NCBI RefSeq assembly: GCF_009495745.1
Contig: NZ_WIDQ01000001.1
Coordinates: 372,001-436,000 of the forward strand
Origin: Niveispirillum sp. SYP-B3756
GTDB taxonomy: Bacteria > Pseudomonadota > Alphaproteobacteria > Azospirillales > Azospirillaceae
Direction: 5' to 3'
DNA: 64,000 nucleotides
This document shows, piece by piece, positions 52,518-61,437 of this stretch (its first letter is position 1; the number at the start of each line of letters is the position of its first letter). A program made the position numbers and the translations under genes. The notes below the pieces were generated by a model that did not search any database, was not told the origin of the DNA, and saw nothing but the letters and a program-made list of their open reading frames with translations.

Positions 52518-52874
52518 ATGCGTCTGTTCAGGGTGACTTTGCCGGTCGCGTCGGTGGAAAGCGCCGCCCGTTTCTATGGCACCGTTCTGGCCCAGGCCGG
52601 CACCCGTGTGGCCCCCGACCGCCATTCGTTCGAGGTGGGACAGGTGCGGCTGGATTGCCGGCAGGTGGCCGGCGGGATGCCCATTCCCCTCTCTGAACCC
52701 GTCTGTTTCGCCGTGCATGATCTGAAGGAATTCCGCCAGCGTGTCTTGGCGGCAGGCAGCGACACGCCCAGCGATATTATTGTGGAGCCCTCCGGCGAGC
52801 GCAGCTTCCATTGCACCGACCCGTCAGGCAACGCGCTCTGCTTTGTCGAAGCCGGCACGGAAAGAACAAACTGA
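52518..52874 (+). CDS. VOC-family protein
   Basis: 118 residues, a glyoxalase/dioxygenase-like fold: 'LPVASVESAARFYGTVLAQAGTRVAPDRHSFEVGQVRLD', then 'VHDLKEFRQRVLAAG' and 'SFHCTDPSGNALCFVE'. GGAGG lies 6 nt before the ATG. It is distinct from the VOC protein at 17379-17756. The substrate is unknown. Confidence 0.85.
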   Translation: MRLFRVTLPVASVESAARFYGTVLAQAGTRVAPDRHSFEVGQVRLDCRQVAGGMPIPLSEPVCFAVHDLKEFRQRVLAAGSDTPSDIIVEPSGERSFHCTDPSGNALCFVEAGTERTN

Positions 52875-52878
52875 TGGC

Positions 52879-52914
52879 AATCGCCCTTGATCGTGACCGA
52901 TCCAGGGCGATTTT
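52879..52914 (+). terminator. Terminator of the VOC gene
   Basis: Stem AATCGCCCT/AGGGCGATT (52879-52887 and 52904-52912), then TTTTGTG, 5 nt after the stop. Confidence 0.8.
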
Positions 52915-52955
52915 GTGTTCCCCCATGCGCCGGGCGGGCGCTGATCGATTTAGCC

Positions 52956-53930
52956 TCAATCCGCATAAACCCCCGCCGCCTGGATCAGCGGGCGCCAGCG
53001 GTCGATCTCCGTCCCCACGAAATCACCCAGCGCCTTGGGCGTGGCGCGCGCCTCCGCCACCGGTTCGGTGCCCAGCTCGGCGAAGCGCTGCTTCACCGTT
53101 GCATCCTTCAACGCCACCTTCAGCGCCGCGTTCAGCTTGGTCACCACGGCATCCGGCGTGCCCTTCGGCGCGTAAAGCCCGTGCCATACCGCCACCTCCA
53201 CCCCCGGCAAACCGGCCTCCCGCGTGGTGGGCAGGTCGGGCAGTGAGGCGACGCGGGTGGGGGTGGTGACGGCATAGGCCTTGACCGCCCCACCCTTGAT
53301 CTGGCCGGTGGTGTTGGTGGTCTGGTCGCACATCAAATCCACCTGACCGCCGACCAGATCATTCATGGCGGGACCGGTGCCCTTGTACGGCACCGTGGTC
53401 AGGGGGGTTTGCAGGGCCTGCATGAACAACATGCCACACAGGTGGGAGGCGGCGCCCACGCCGGCATTGGCCAGCGTCACCTTGTCCGGGTTGGCCTTCA
53501 CATAGGCCACCAGTTCCTTCAGATCCTTGGCCGGAAAGTCCTTTTTGGCCACGATGGTCATCGGCACATCGGTGACCAGCCCGATAGGGGCGAAATCCGT
53601 TTTCGGATCATAGGCCAGCTTGCGATAGAGCGTGGCGGATGTCGCCTGCCCGATATGGTGCAGCAGAATCGTATAGCCATCCGGATCGGCCTTGGCCACC
53701 CGACCGGCCCCGATGGTGCCGCCGGCCCCGCCGACATTTTCCACAATCACCTGCTGGCCCAGCGTCTGGCTCATCGATTGGGCGACAAGGCGGGCCACCG
53801 TATCCGTCGGCCCGCCAGCGGAAAAGGGCACCACCATGGTGACGGGGCGGCTTGGGAAATTCTCTGCCAGGGCGGGGGCAGAGCCCAGGGCCAGGGCGAA
53901 GGCGGTGACGGCAAGGGTGCTGAAACGCAT
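52956..53930 (-). CDS. tctC: Tripartite tricarboxylate transport substrate-binding protein (Bug/TctC)
   Basis: 324 residues. A signal peptide (about 1-22, 'ALGSAPALA') is followed by 'PVTMVVPFSAGGPTDTVARLVAQSMSQTLGQQVIVENVGGAGG', the typical Bug N-lobe. The C-lobe has 'HGLYAPKGTPDAVVTKLNAAL'. It captures a carboxylate in the periplasm and hands it to TctAB. It is last in the operon, 60 nt after tctA. Confidence 0.92.
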   Translation of the reverse strand: MRFSTLAVTAFALALGSAPALAENFPSRPVTMVVPFSAGGPTDTVARLVAQSMSQTLGQQVIVENVGGAGGTIGAGRVAKADPDGYTILLHHIGQATSATLYRKLAYDPKTDFAPIGLVTDVPMTIVAKKDFPAKDLKELVAYVKANPDKVTLANAGVGAASHLCGMLFMQALQTPLTTVPYKGTGPAMNDLVGGQVDLMCDQTTNTTGQIKGGAVKAYAVTTPTRVASLPDLPTTREAGLPGVEVAVWHGLYAPKGTPDAVVTKLNAALKVALKDATVKQRFAELGTEPVAEARATPKALGDFVGTEIDRWRPLIQAAGVYAD

Positions 53931-53990
53931 GGTTATTTCCTCCCAGGGATTGGTTCTGTCGTTATTGCGTTTGGGGATGGGCGTTACGCT

Positions 53991-55499
53991 TCACTCTTCT
54001 TCGTGGAACACCTCCTCCCGGCGTTTGCGGATGGCGGGCAGCAGCACCAGAATCAGCAGCCCTACCGCCACCAGCAGCAGGAAGGCCGAGAGCGGGCGGT
54101 TGACGAAAATCATCGGGTCGCCGCGGGCGATCAGGAAGGACCGGCGCAGGTTCTCCTCCATCAAGGGGCCCAGCACGAAGGCCAGCAGCAGGGGCGCCGG
54201 CTCAAACCCATGCTTGACCAGGAAGTAGCCGACCGCCCCGAACAGGGCGACCAGCATCACCTCGATCCCCGACGAATTGATGGAATAAACCCCGATGCAG
54301 CAGAACATCAGGATGGCCGGGAACAGGATGCGATAGGGCACCTTCAGCAACCGCACCCAGACACCGACCAGCGGCAGGTTGATGATGACCAGCATCAGAT
54401 TGCCGATCCACATGCTGGCAATCATGCCCCAGAACAAGGTGGGGTTTTCAGTCATCACCGCAGGGCCGGGCACGATGCCCTGAATGGTCATGGCCCCCAC
54501 CATCATCGCCATCACCGCGTTGGGGGGGATGCCCAGCGTCAGCAGCGGGATGAAGCTGGTCTGCGCCCCGGCATTATTGGCGCTTTCCGGCCCGGCCACA
54601 CCTTCAATGGCACCCTTGCCGAAACGCTGTGGCGTGCGGGAGATTTTCTTTTCCAGCGTATAGCTGGCATAGGGCGCCAGCACGGCCCCGTTTCCGGGCA
54701 GGATGCCCAGCACGGAGCCGATGCCAGTGCCGCGCAGCACCGGCATGATGCTCTGTTTGATATCGGCCCAGGTGGGCATCAGCCCGGTGATCTTCGCCCC
54801 CAGAATGGTGCGGTCCTGGGTCTTCTCCAGATTGCGCAGGATTTCCGCCACACCGAACAGGCCCACGGCCAGCGTGGTGAAATTGATCCCCTCCGCGATC
54901 TGGGCGATGCCCAGGGTCAGGCGTTGTTCACCGGTTTCGATATCCGATCCCACACAGCCCAGCAGCAGCCCGACAATCACCATCGCCACCGCCTTCAGCA
55001 CCGATCCGCTGGCCAGCACGATGGCGCCGATCAGCCCCGTCAGCATCAGGGCGAAATATTCCGGCGGGCCGAAATTCTGTGCAAAGCTCGCCAGAATCGG
55101 CCCGAACAGGGCCACCAGAAAGGTGGCAACGGTGCCGGCGAAGAAGGAACCCAGGGCAGCGATGGCCAGCGCCGGACCGGCGCGGCCCTGGCGGGCCATC
55201 TGGTGCCCGTCCAGCGTGGTGACGACCGAACTGGTTTCCCCCGGCATATTCACCAGAATGGCCGTGGTGCTGCCGCCATATTGCGCACCATAATAGATGC
55301 CGGCCAGCATGATCAGCGCGCCCAGCGGGTCCAGGCTGAAGGTGATGGGCAGCAGGATGGCGATGGTGGCGATGGGGCCCAGCCCCGGCAGCACGCCGAT
55401 CAGCGTGCCGACCAAGGCCCCGATGAAGCAAAGCGCCAGGTTGGTGGGCGTGCCCGCCGCACTGAACCCCAGCGCCAGGTTGGAAAAGACGCTATCCAT
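53991..55499 (-). CDS. tctA: Tripartite tricarboxylate transporter, large membrane subunit TctA
   Basis: 502 residues with about 12 membrane helices. '[57 protein letters not shown]' is the TctA signature. It carries the substrate with proton or sodium cotransport. It follows tctB by 4 nt. Confidence 0.93.
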   Translation of the reverse strand: MDSVFSNLALGFSAAGTPTNLALCFIGALVGTLIGVLPGLGPIATIAILLPITFSLDPLGALIMLAGIYYGAQYGGSTTAILVNMPGETSSVVTTLDGHQMARQGRAGPALAIAALGSFFAGTVATFLVALFGPILASFAQNFGPPEYFALMLTGLIGAIVLASGSVLKAVAMVIVGLLLGCVGSDIETGEQRLTLGIAQIAEGINFTTLAVGLFGVAEILRNLEKTQDRTILGAKITGLMPTWADIKQSIMPVLRGTGIGSVLGILPGNGAVLAPYASYTLEKKISRTPQRFGKGAIEGVAGPESANNAGAQTSFIPLLTLGIPPNAVMAMMVGAMTIQGIVPGPAVMTENPTLFWGMIASMWIGNLMLVIINLPLVGVWVRLLKVPYRILFPAILMFCCIGVYSINSSGIEVMLVALFGAVGYFLVKHGFEPAPLLLAFVLGPLMEENLRRSFLIARGDPMIFVNRPLSAFLLLVAVGLLILVLLPAIRKRREEVFHEEE

Positions 55500-55503
55500 G
55501 GGC

Positions 55504-55950
55504 TCACATCCGCGGCCAGACGGGGAAGGGCAGGTCCAGCAGGACCACGAACAGCAGCACCGCCAGCCCGATCAGCACGACCGACGCCACCAGCGTTTCC
55601 CGCCATTTCAGTTCCGGCGAGGCAAAGGCACTGACCAGGAACAGCAGGCCGGACGCCAGCACCAGACCCAGCGGCCGGATGGTCAGCCCGAAAACCAGGA
55701 TGGCCCCCAGCAGCGGCAGCCCGTGCCGCAGGTTCAGGCTTTCCAGCCCATGCCCGTCCAGCACCAGCGAGCGGACGGCCAGCACCAGCCCGACCAACCC
55801 GGTCAGGGCGGCCAGCACGGTGGGGAAATAACCCGGTCCCATGCGTGAGGCGGTGCCAAAGCGCAGATCGCCGATTTGCGAAAATGCCAGGGCGGCCAGC
55901 GCGATCAGCGCGATGCCGCCCACCAGATCCTGGGGGCTACGTACACGCAT
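55504..55950 (-). CDS. tctB: Tripartite tricarboxylate transporter, small membrane subunit TctB
   Basis: 148 residues with four helices. 'LRFGTASRMGPGYFPTVLAALTGLVGLVLAVR' is the TctB pattern. It begins the operon in the order tctB-tctA-tctC, which differs from the usual C-B-A order. No TctDE two-component regulator is nearby. Confidence 0.9.
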   Translation of the reverse strand: MRVRSPQDLVGGIALIALAALAFSQIGDLRFGTASRMGPGYFPTVLAALTGLVGLVLAVRSLVLDGHGLESLNLRHGLPLLGAILVFGLTIRPLGLVLASGLLFLVSAFASPELKWRETLVASVVLIGLAVLLFVVLLDLPFPVWPRM

Positions 55951-56145
55951 GGCGCCCCCGCAGGCATGATTGATTGCCGTCGGATTGCTTCATCCAGCCG
56001 CCCTCCCTTTGCCGGTCACGTTATGCCGGCCGGGGCCGGTTCGTTCCGATCGATATATTGAATTGATGGTAGCGCGGGTGCTGGGAGCCGGCAATCCCGC
56101 TGCTCAACAAACCATTGCCGTCCCCGACCAATGTCGTGGGAGCGA

Positions 56146-56571
56146 TCAGAAGGGGGCCGTCTCCGCCTTGTCCCGGCTGAAGAATCCATGGGCCGCCGCA
56201 TCCAGGATCCGCCGGAAGGTGGGGCATTCCATATGGCGGGGGGCTGGGCAGGCGGCGGCATGGCGTAAACCGTCGCGCATGGCCATCAGCCGGGCAATGG
56301 TGCGGTCCAGTGCGTCGGCCTTATCGGCCAACATCTGCCGGTTCAGGGCGGGGACGCCATCGTCCCCCAGCATGGGGCCGATTTCCGCCAGGGTGAAACC
56401 GGCGGCACGGCCCAGCGCCACCAGCGCCAGCCGTTCCAGCACCACAGGTTCGTAAAGCCGGCGCAGACCCCGGCGTCCCACGGGGGCGATCAGGCCCTTT
56501 TCTTCGTAAAAGCGCAGGGTGGCCGGGCTCAGGCCGGATTTCCGCGCCACCTCGCCAATATCCAGCAGCAT
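56146..56571 (-). CDS. MerR-family regulator with a cysteine cluster
   Basis: 141 residues. The helix-turn-helix is 'LDIGEVARKSGLSPATLRFYEEKGLIAPVGRRGLRRLYE'. The C-terminal 'AACPAPRHMECPTFRRIL' places two cysteines and a histidine where effectors bind; no classic Zn or Hg motif. The start at 56571 matches the family; the frame extends to 56613. It is divergent from the methyltransferase gene with 83 bp between starts, so it probably regulates it. Confidence 0.88.
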   Translation of the reverse strand: MLLDIGEVARKSGLSPATLRFYEEKGLIAPVGRRGLRRLYEPVVLERLALVALGRAAGFTLAEIGPMLGDDGVPALNRQMLADKADALDRTIARLMAMRDGLRHAAACPAPRHMECPTFRRILDAAAHGFFSRDKAETAPF

Positions 56572-56589
56572 GAAATCGCCCCTTGACCT

Positions 56590-56641
56590 CAAGTGAACTT
56601 CAAGTGGCAGCATGTTGCCATTCCAACAGGTTTGGCAAGTG
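56590..56641. promoter_or_regulatory. Repeats in the MerR-methyltransferase intergenic region
   Basis: CAAGTG occurs three times: 56590-56595, 56601-56606 (11 bp apart, one helical turn) and 56636-56641. The pair AAGT-GA-ACTT also forms a small dyad (56591-56600). A TTGACC stands at 56583-56588. The arrangement suits a MerR-type operator; binding was not tested. Confidence 0.4.
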
Positions 56642-56654
56642 AAGGGAGATCAGA

Positions 56655-57506
56655 ATGACCGAGAAAGCAGCCCCATCCCCTGGTCCTGGAGAAGATCAGG
56701 CACAGCTCTGGAATGGCGCGGCGGGCCGCGCCTGGGTAGAGGGGCAGGCGATGATGGATCATATGCTGCACCCGTTCCAGGAACGGCTGGTCGCCGCCGT
56801 GGCGGTGCGGCAGGGGGAACGGGTGCTGGATGTCGGGTGCGGCACCGGTGCCGTCACCCTGGCTTTAGCCAAGCTGCAGTCGGTGGACGCGGTGACGGGT
56901 ATTGATATTTCCGCCCTCATGTTGGCCGCGGCGGAGGCGCGCCGATCTGCTGCTGGTGTGGCGGCGCGCTTCCTGCTGGCCGATGCGGAAAGCCATGATT
57001 TCACCGCCGCTGGCTTTGACAGGGTGGTGTCGCGCTTTGGGGTGATGTTCTTTGGTCAGCCGGTGGCGGCCTTCGCCAATCTGCGCCGGGCCACACGGCC
57101 GGGGGGCGCGCTGCATTTCTTTGCCTGGCGCGGGGTGGCGGAAAACAGCTTCATGACCCTGGCCGAACAGGTGGCAGCCCCCCTTTTGCCGACATTGCCG
57201 CCCCGACGGCCCGGTGCCCCCGGCCAGTTCGCCTTCGCCGACCGTGACCATGTGCTGGGTATTTTGCGCGACTCCGGCTGGGGCGGGATCGACATCGCGC
57301 CGGTTGATGTGGAATGCAGCCTGCCGACGGATCAGCTGCCAACATATCTCACCCGCTTCGGTGCTTTGGGGCGGGTGATGGAGGGGCTGGAGCCCAACCG
57401 GCGGCAGGATGTACTGGCCCACCTGCTGAATGCCTTCGCCCCCTTTATCCAGGCAGAGAAGGTGCTGTTCACGGCTGCCTGCTGGCAGGTCACGGCCCTA
57501 TCGTGA
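56655..57506 (+). CDS. Class I SAM-dependent methyltransferase
   Basis: 283 residues. Motif I is 'ERVLDVGCGTGAVTLALAK', the acidic post-I segment 'AVTGIDISALMLAAAE', motif II 'FDRVVSRFGVMFF' and motif III 'LRRATRPGGALHFFAW'. Similar to UbiE-like methyltransferases. It is divergent from a MerR regulator, so it may respond to a toxic compound. Substrate not known. Confidence 0.85.
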   Translation: MTEKAAPSPGPGEDQAQLWNGAAGRAWVEGQAMMDHMLHPFQERLVAAVAVRQGERVLDVGCGTGAVTLALAKLQSVDAVTGIDISALMLAAAEARRSAAGVAARFLLADAESHDFTAAGFDRVVSRFGVMFFGQPVAAFANLRRATRPGGALHFFAWRGVAENSFMTLAEQVAAPLLPTLPPRRPGAPGQFAFADRDHVLGILRDSGWGGIDIAPVDVECSLPTDQLPTYLTRFGALGRVMEGLEPNRRQDVLAHLLNAFAPFIQAEKVLFTAACWQVTALS

Positions 57507-58604
57507 TGGAGGAGCACCCCGCCTCTCCGCCCAGCGGCGCCAGAGGTGGAAGGCGGGTGGGGCCAGCAGCACGATCAGCATGATGCGCACAATATGATGG
57601 GTGGCGACGAAGGCCACGTCGGCGTGCAGCGACAGGGCCACCAGGCTCATCTCCGCCAGCCCGCCCGGCGCATAGGCCAGGATCAGCCCCGGCAGGGGCA
57701 GCCCGGTCAGCAAATGCAGCAGCGTCGCCATCACCAGCGTCACCGACAGCAGCAGGATGGTCAGCCCGATGGCGACCAGCAAGGTGCGGGCGATCTGTAC
57801 CAGCGGAACGCTGGCGAAGCGGGCGCCGATGCTGGCCCCGATCACCACCTGCGCCGCCGCCACCAGCAGGCCCGGCGGCTTGCCGGACATCATGCCGGCC
57901 AGATGCAGGGCAGCGCTCAACAGCATCGGGCCGACCAGCATCCCCGCCGGCACCCGCAGCCGCTTGGCCAGCGGGGCGCCGGCGGCACAGAGCGCCATCA
58001 TGGCATAATCCTGCCAGGGCAGGTCCAGCAGACCGGGGCCCAGGCCGCGCAGGCTCCAGTCCCGCCCGGCCGGGTCATAGCCGGGCAGGGCCTGAAAGGC
58101 GAAGGGGATGGTCAGCACCACCAGCATGACCCGCAGGCTGTGGCCCAGCGCAATGGTGCGGTCATCGCCGCCCATCGCCCCACCCATCATGACCATTTCA
58201 TTGAAACCGCCGGGCATGGCGGAGAAATAGGCCGTCACCCGGTCATAACCGGCGGCCTTTTTCAGATAGAACAGGCCGGCACTGGCGCAGATCACGATAT
58301 AGAGTCCCAGCCCCGCCAGACTATAGCCCCATTCCCCGATATGGGAGAGCAGGGAGGGGCGGAAGGCGCTGCCCAGCATGATGCCCAGCACCGCCACCAT
58401 CCAGCTGCGCAGCGCCGGCGGAATGCCCACCGGCAAGCGGGACAAAGCCGCGATGGTGGTGGCCAGCATGGCTCCCAGCATGAAGGCCAGCGGCACATGC
58501 AGCCGAAAGAACAGATAGCCACCCCCGGCCCCCAGGCACAGGGCGGTGAAAAAGGCGCGGCCGGGAATGCCGCGCCGGGCAGGCTTGGTGCTGGCGGCGC
58601 TCAT
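57498..58604 (-). CDS. AbrB-family membrane protein (COG3180)
   Basis: 368 residues with about ten membrane helices in two repeats: 'VPLAFMLGAMLATTIAALSR' and 'VPAGMLVGPMLLSAALHLAG', each with the family 'PxxxGxML' element, and 'YFSAMPGGFNEMVMMGGAMGGD' / 'LAYAPGGLAEMSLVALSL'. Members carry the name ammonia monooxygenase/AbrB by old annotation; the function is not established. It overlaps the methyltransferase end by 9 nt, convergent, and the next gene by ATGA. Confidence 0.88.
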   Translation of the reverse strand: MSAASTKPARRGIPGRAFFTALCLGAGGGYLFFRLHVPLAFMLGAMLATTIAALSRLPVGIPPALRSWMVAVLGIMLGSAFRPSLLSHIGEWGYSLAGLGLYIVICASAGLFYLKKAAGYDRVTAYFSAMPGGFNEMVMMGGAMGGDDRTIALGHSLRVMLVVLTIPFAFQALPGYDPAGRDWSLRGLGPGLLDLPWQDYAMMALCAAGAPLAKRLRVPAGMLVGPMLLSAALHLAGMMSGKPPGLLVAAAQVVIGASIGARFASVPLVQIARTLLVAIGLTILLLSVTLVMATLLHLLTGLPLPGLILAYAPGGLAEMSLVALSLHADVAFVATHHIVRIMLIVLLAPPAFHLWRRWAERRGAPPSR

Positions 58605-59545
58605 CTCTCGATCATGCCCAGCCGCACGGCGGTATGGCCGATGGCCGGCAGGCGGCTGGGCATGATCAGCACGCAATCATCATGCGGGGTACGGATGGCG
58701 CGGTCGCCATCCTGCGCGATCAGGGTGCCGGCGGCGGGGATGATCTCCATGCCGTTCATTTCCCTTACGAAACGGAACTGCTCGCTGCCTACGGTAATGG
58801 TTTCCGTCACCCGGACAAGCCTTGGCGGCGGCTGCGGGCCGGATGGCAGCCATGGGGCCAGCGCGGGTTTTGCCACCACGCCGCACATGTCCAGAAACCG
58901 GGCGGTGATGGCCCAGGCGGTGGCAAGCGTATCGGCGGCCCAATGCTGGCCGCATTCCGCCAGCAGCGCCAGGGCATGGCCGCCCTGAAATTGCGGATGG
59001 TCGATCAGCCGGCTGCCATCGGCATGGCCCTGGTCGGCCACGATCCAGCCGGGCAGCCCCAGTTCCCGCGCCAGGGCGGCCGCAGCGGCGCTGCGCCCGG
59101 CCAGCATCAGGGGAATGGGATCATGCAGCATGGAATGCAGGTCCAGCACCCGGTCGGCCGTGGCCAATATCGGCCACAGGGTCTGGGCGCGGGCCTGTTC
59201 TGCCGTGCGGGCCGGACCCGTCAGCCGTTCCGGCGCCCAGACCCGGTTCATATCCTCTTCCCCATAGCGGGATTGGGCGGGGTAGCGCGGATCGAACTGC
59301 TGAAAGGCCGATACATTGGCGAAGATCAGGCTCAGCCGGCCCTGGCAGGGGCGGATGTTGCATCGCAGCAACTGATCCAGCACAATGGCGCCAGCATATT
59401 CATTGCCGTGTATCAGAGCCACCAGGGCGACATGCGGGCCTGGATGCACGCTGTCGAACTGCCAGACATAAGGAATGCCCCGATTGCCTGCCTGATGGCG
59501 GGATATATCGGGCGGTGGCACGCAGACGGGTGGAAGGCTCTTCAT
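58601..59545 (-). CDS. Succinylglutamate desuccinylase/aspartoacylase-type deacylase
   Basis: 314 residues. Zinc site 'ALIHGNEYAGAIVLD' (HxxE) and 'RVLDLHSMLHDPIP' (second His). 'EEDMNRVW' supplies the Asn-Arg pair of carboxypeptidase-like folds. It should cut an acyl group from an N-acyl amino acid. ATG 59545 is used; TTG 59551 also in frame. It is coupled to the AbrB-like gene by ATGA. Confidence 0.88.
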   Translation of the reverse strand: MKSLPPVCVPPPDISRHQAGNRGIPYVWQFDSVHPGPHVALVALIHGNEYAGAIVLDQLLRCNIRPCQGRLSLIFANVSAFQQFDPRYPAQSRYGEEDMNRVWAPERLTGPARTAEQARAQTLWPILATADRVLDLHSMLHDPIPLMLAGRSAAAAALARELGLPGWIVADQGHADGSRLIDHPQFQGGHALALLAECGQHWAADTLATAWAITARFLDMCGVVAKPALAPWLPSGPQPPPRLVRVTETITVGSEQFRFVREMNGMEIIPAAGTLIAQDGDRAIRTPHDDCVLIMPSRLPAIGHTAVRLGMIER

Positions 59546-59733
59546 CCGCAACTGCCTTTTGCATCATGGGTTTGCGGTCCCGTGCGCCGGTCTGGCATGA
59601 CGGCTTGTCCCTCGACGGGGGACGGTCTTGACTGTATAGGGTCCAAGACAGTTTGATGAAAGACGGATGGCAAGTTTCCCTGCCTTCCGTGTCCGTTAGG
59701 CGGAGCCTGCCCCTTGAGCCCGAGAGAGCGCCG

Positions 59734-60597
59734 ATGAGTCTGGTAATCGACGATGTCGTCGTCCGGCATGATCCGGTCGGTGCGCCGATTCCGGTCCTCT
59801 TCGATTCGCCGCACAGTGGCACCCGCTACCCGGCCGATTTCAATTTTGTCTGCCCGCTGCCGCTGCTGCGTCAGGCAGAGGATACCCATGTGGACGAGCT
59901 GTTCAACATGGTGCCGGATTTCGGGGCAACCTATCTCTGCGCGCTTTTTCCGCGCTCCTATATCGATGTCAATCGGGCGCCCGATGATATTGATCCGGCC
60001 ATGCTGGAGGGTGAGTGGCCCTCGCCCGTGAACCCGTCGGGCAAAAGCCTGGCCGGCATGGGGCTGGTGCGTCATCTCTGCCGCCCCGGAATGCCGATGT
60101 ATGATGGCCGCCTGCCGGTATCGGTGGTGATGGACCGGCTGGAAAATTACTGGCGGCCTTATCACGATCTGCTGGCGGCATCCCTGGATGATCTGCACAG
60201 CCGGTTCGGCACCGTCTACCATATCAACTGCCATTCCATGCCCAGCTTCGTCATCGGGCCGGAGCGGGAGACACCGGATTTCGTGCTGGGCGACCGCGAC
60301 GGTTCCACCTGCGAGGCGGGCTTTACCCGCATGGTGGCGGAAAGGCTGCGCGCCATGGGCTATAAGGTGCGCATCAACGATCCTTACAAGGGGGTCGAAC
60401 TGGTGCGCCGTTATGGCCTGCCGACGCGGGGGCGCAATTCCCTGCAACTGGAAATCGACCGGCGCCTCTATATGAACGAGGAAACGCTGGAGATTCATGA
60501 GGGGTTTGAGGTGCTGCGCCGCGACCTCTCCCTGCTGGTGGCGGAAATCCGCGATTATGCGCAGCGCCGTGCCGCCGCGCGGGCGGCGGCGGAATAA
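59734..60597 (+). CDS. N-formylglutamate amidohydrolase
   Basis: 287 residues. 'IPVLFDSPHSGTRYPADFN', 'DTHVDELF', 'NCHSMPSFV', 'VLGDRDGSTCEAGFTRM' and 'NDPYKGVELVRRYG' are diagnostic of the HutG-like family, a zinc enzyme that frees glutamate from N-formylglutamate (histidine degradation) or similar substrates. No other hut genes are here. ATG 59734 follows GAGAG; an upstream in-frame start at 59653 lacks homology. Flavin reductase follows. Confidence 0.9.
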   Translation: MSLVIDDVVVRHDPVGAPIPVLFDSPHSGTRYPADFNFVCPLPLLRQAEDTHVDELFNMVPDFGATYLCALFPRSYIDVNRAPDDIDPAMLEGEWPSPVNPSGKSLAGMGLVRHLCRPGMPMYDGRLPVSVVMDRLENYWRPYHDLLAASLDDLHSRFGTVYHINCHSMPSFVIGPERETPDFVLGDRDGSTCEAGFTRMVAERLRAMGYKVRINDPYKGVELVRRYGLPTRGRNSLQLEIDRRLYMNEETLEIHEGFEVLRRDLSLLVAEIRDYAQRRAAARAAAE

Positions 60598-60612
60598 GGG
60601 AAGGGCCGGGCG

Positions 60613-61236
60613 ATGGTGGCGGATTTTCATGTCTATGAACCCGCCGCCGGTCACGGTCTGGCACATGACCCGCTGAATTCCATTGTCGGCCCCCGGCCCA
60701 TTGGCTGGATTTCCAGCCGGGGGGCGGGTGGGGTCAATAATCTGGCCCCTTACAGCTTCTTCAACCTGTTCAATTACCGCCCCCCGATCATCGGCTTTGC
60801 CAGCACCGGCTGGAAGGACAGTGTCGCCAATATCCAGGAAACCGGGGTTTTCGCCTGGAATCTGGTGACGGAGCCATTGGCCCGCCCGATGAATGAAACG
60901 GCGGCCATGGTTTCCCGTGAAACCGATGAATTCGCGCTGGCCGGGCTGACCCCGGCCGCTTGTGCGAAGATCGACGCCGCCTATGTGGCGGAAAGCCCTG
61001 TCAGTTTTGAATGCCGGCTGACCCAGTTGATCCGCCTGACCAACCACCAGGGGGCGGCGATCGACACCTGGCTGGTGCTGGGGGAAGCGGTGCTGATCCG
61101 CATCCATCAGTCCCTGATTGAGGGCGGTGTCTATGACACGGTGAAATCGGCCCCCGTGCTGCGTGGTGGCGGCCCGGCGGATTATTTCACCATTTCAGAG
61201 GCGGCGAAATTCAAGATGGGCCGGCCGGGAACGTGA
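60613..61236 (+). CDS. Flavin reductase family protein (FMN-binding split barrel)
   Basis: 207 residues. 'SIVGPRPIGWISSRGAGGVNNLAPYSFFNLFNYRPPIIGFAS' is the typical FMN/NAD(P)H-binding start, and 'SVANIQETGVFAWNLVTEPLARPMNETA' continues it. It lies 15 nt after the amidohydrolase, probably one unit. A partner monooxygenase is not seen. Confidence 0.88.
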   Translation: MVADFHVYEPAAGHGLAHDPLNSIVGPRPIGWISSRGAGGVNNLAPYSFFNLFNYRPPIIGFASTGWKDSVANIQETGVFAWNLVTEPLARPMNETAAMVSRETDEFALAGLTPAACAKIDAAYVAESPVSFECRLTQLIRLTNHQGAAIDTWLVLGEAVLIRIHQSLIEGGVYDTVKSAPVLRGGGPADYFTISEAAKFKMGRPGT

Positions 61237-61359
61237 GGGGCTGGCTTATACCAGCGGCACGGGCCGCGCGGCGGCAGTCGCAGCATTACCATCGGTCAAG
61301 AATTTTGACCGATGGCATTTGAGTCCGTCTGAAAATTTTCTTTGCATTTCCAATATCGT

Positions 61360-61393
61360 AACCGTCATTCCCGCCTGCGCGGGAATGACGGTT
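61360..61393. repeat. REP-like palindrome, family A, second copy
   Basis: A perfect 15-bp stem (61360-61374 and 61379-61393) with loop CTGC, near-identical to 513-544. It lies between convergent genes; the rest of 61237-61437 is empty. Confidence 0.85.
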
Positions 61394-61437
61394 AAGATGC
61401 GGGTAGAATAGCAGAAGCGCCCCGGCAGCTCCTATCC

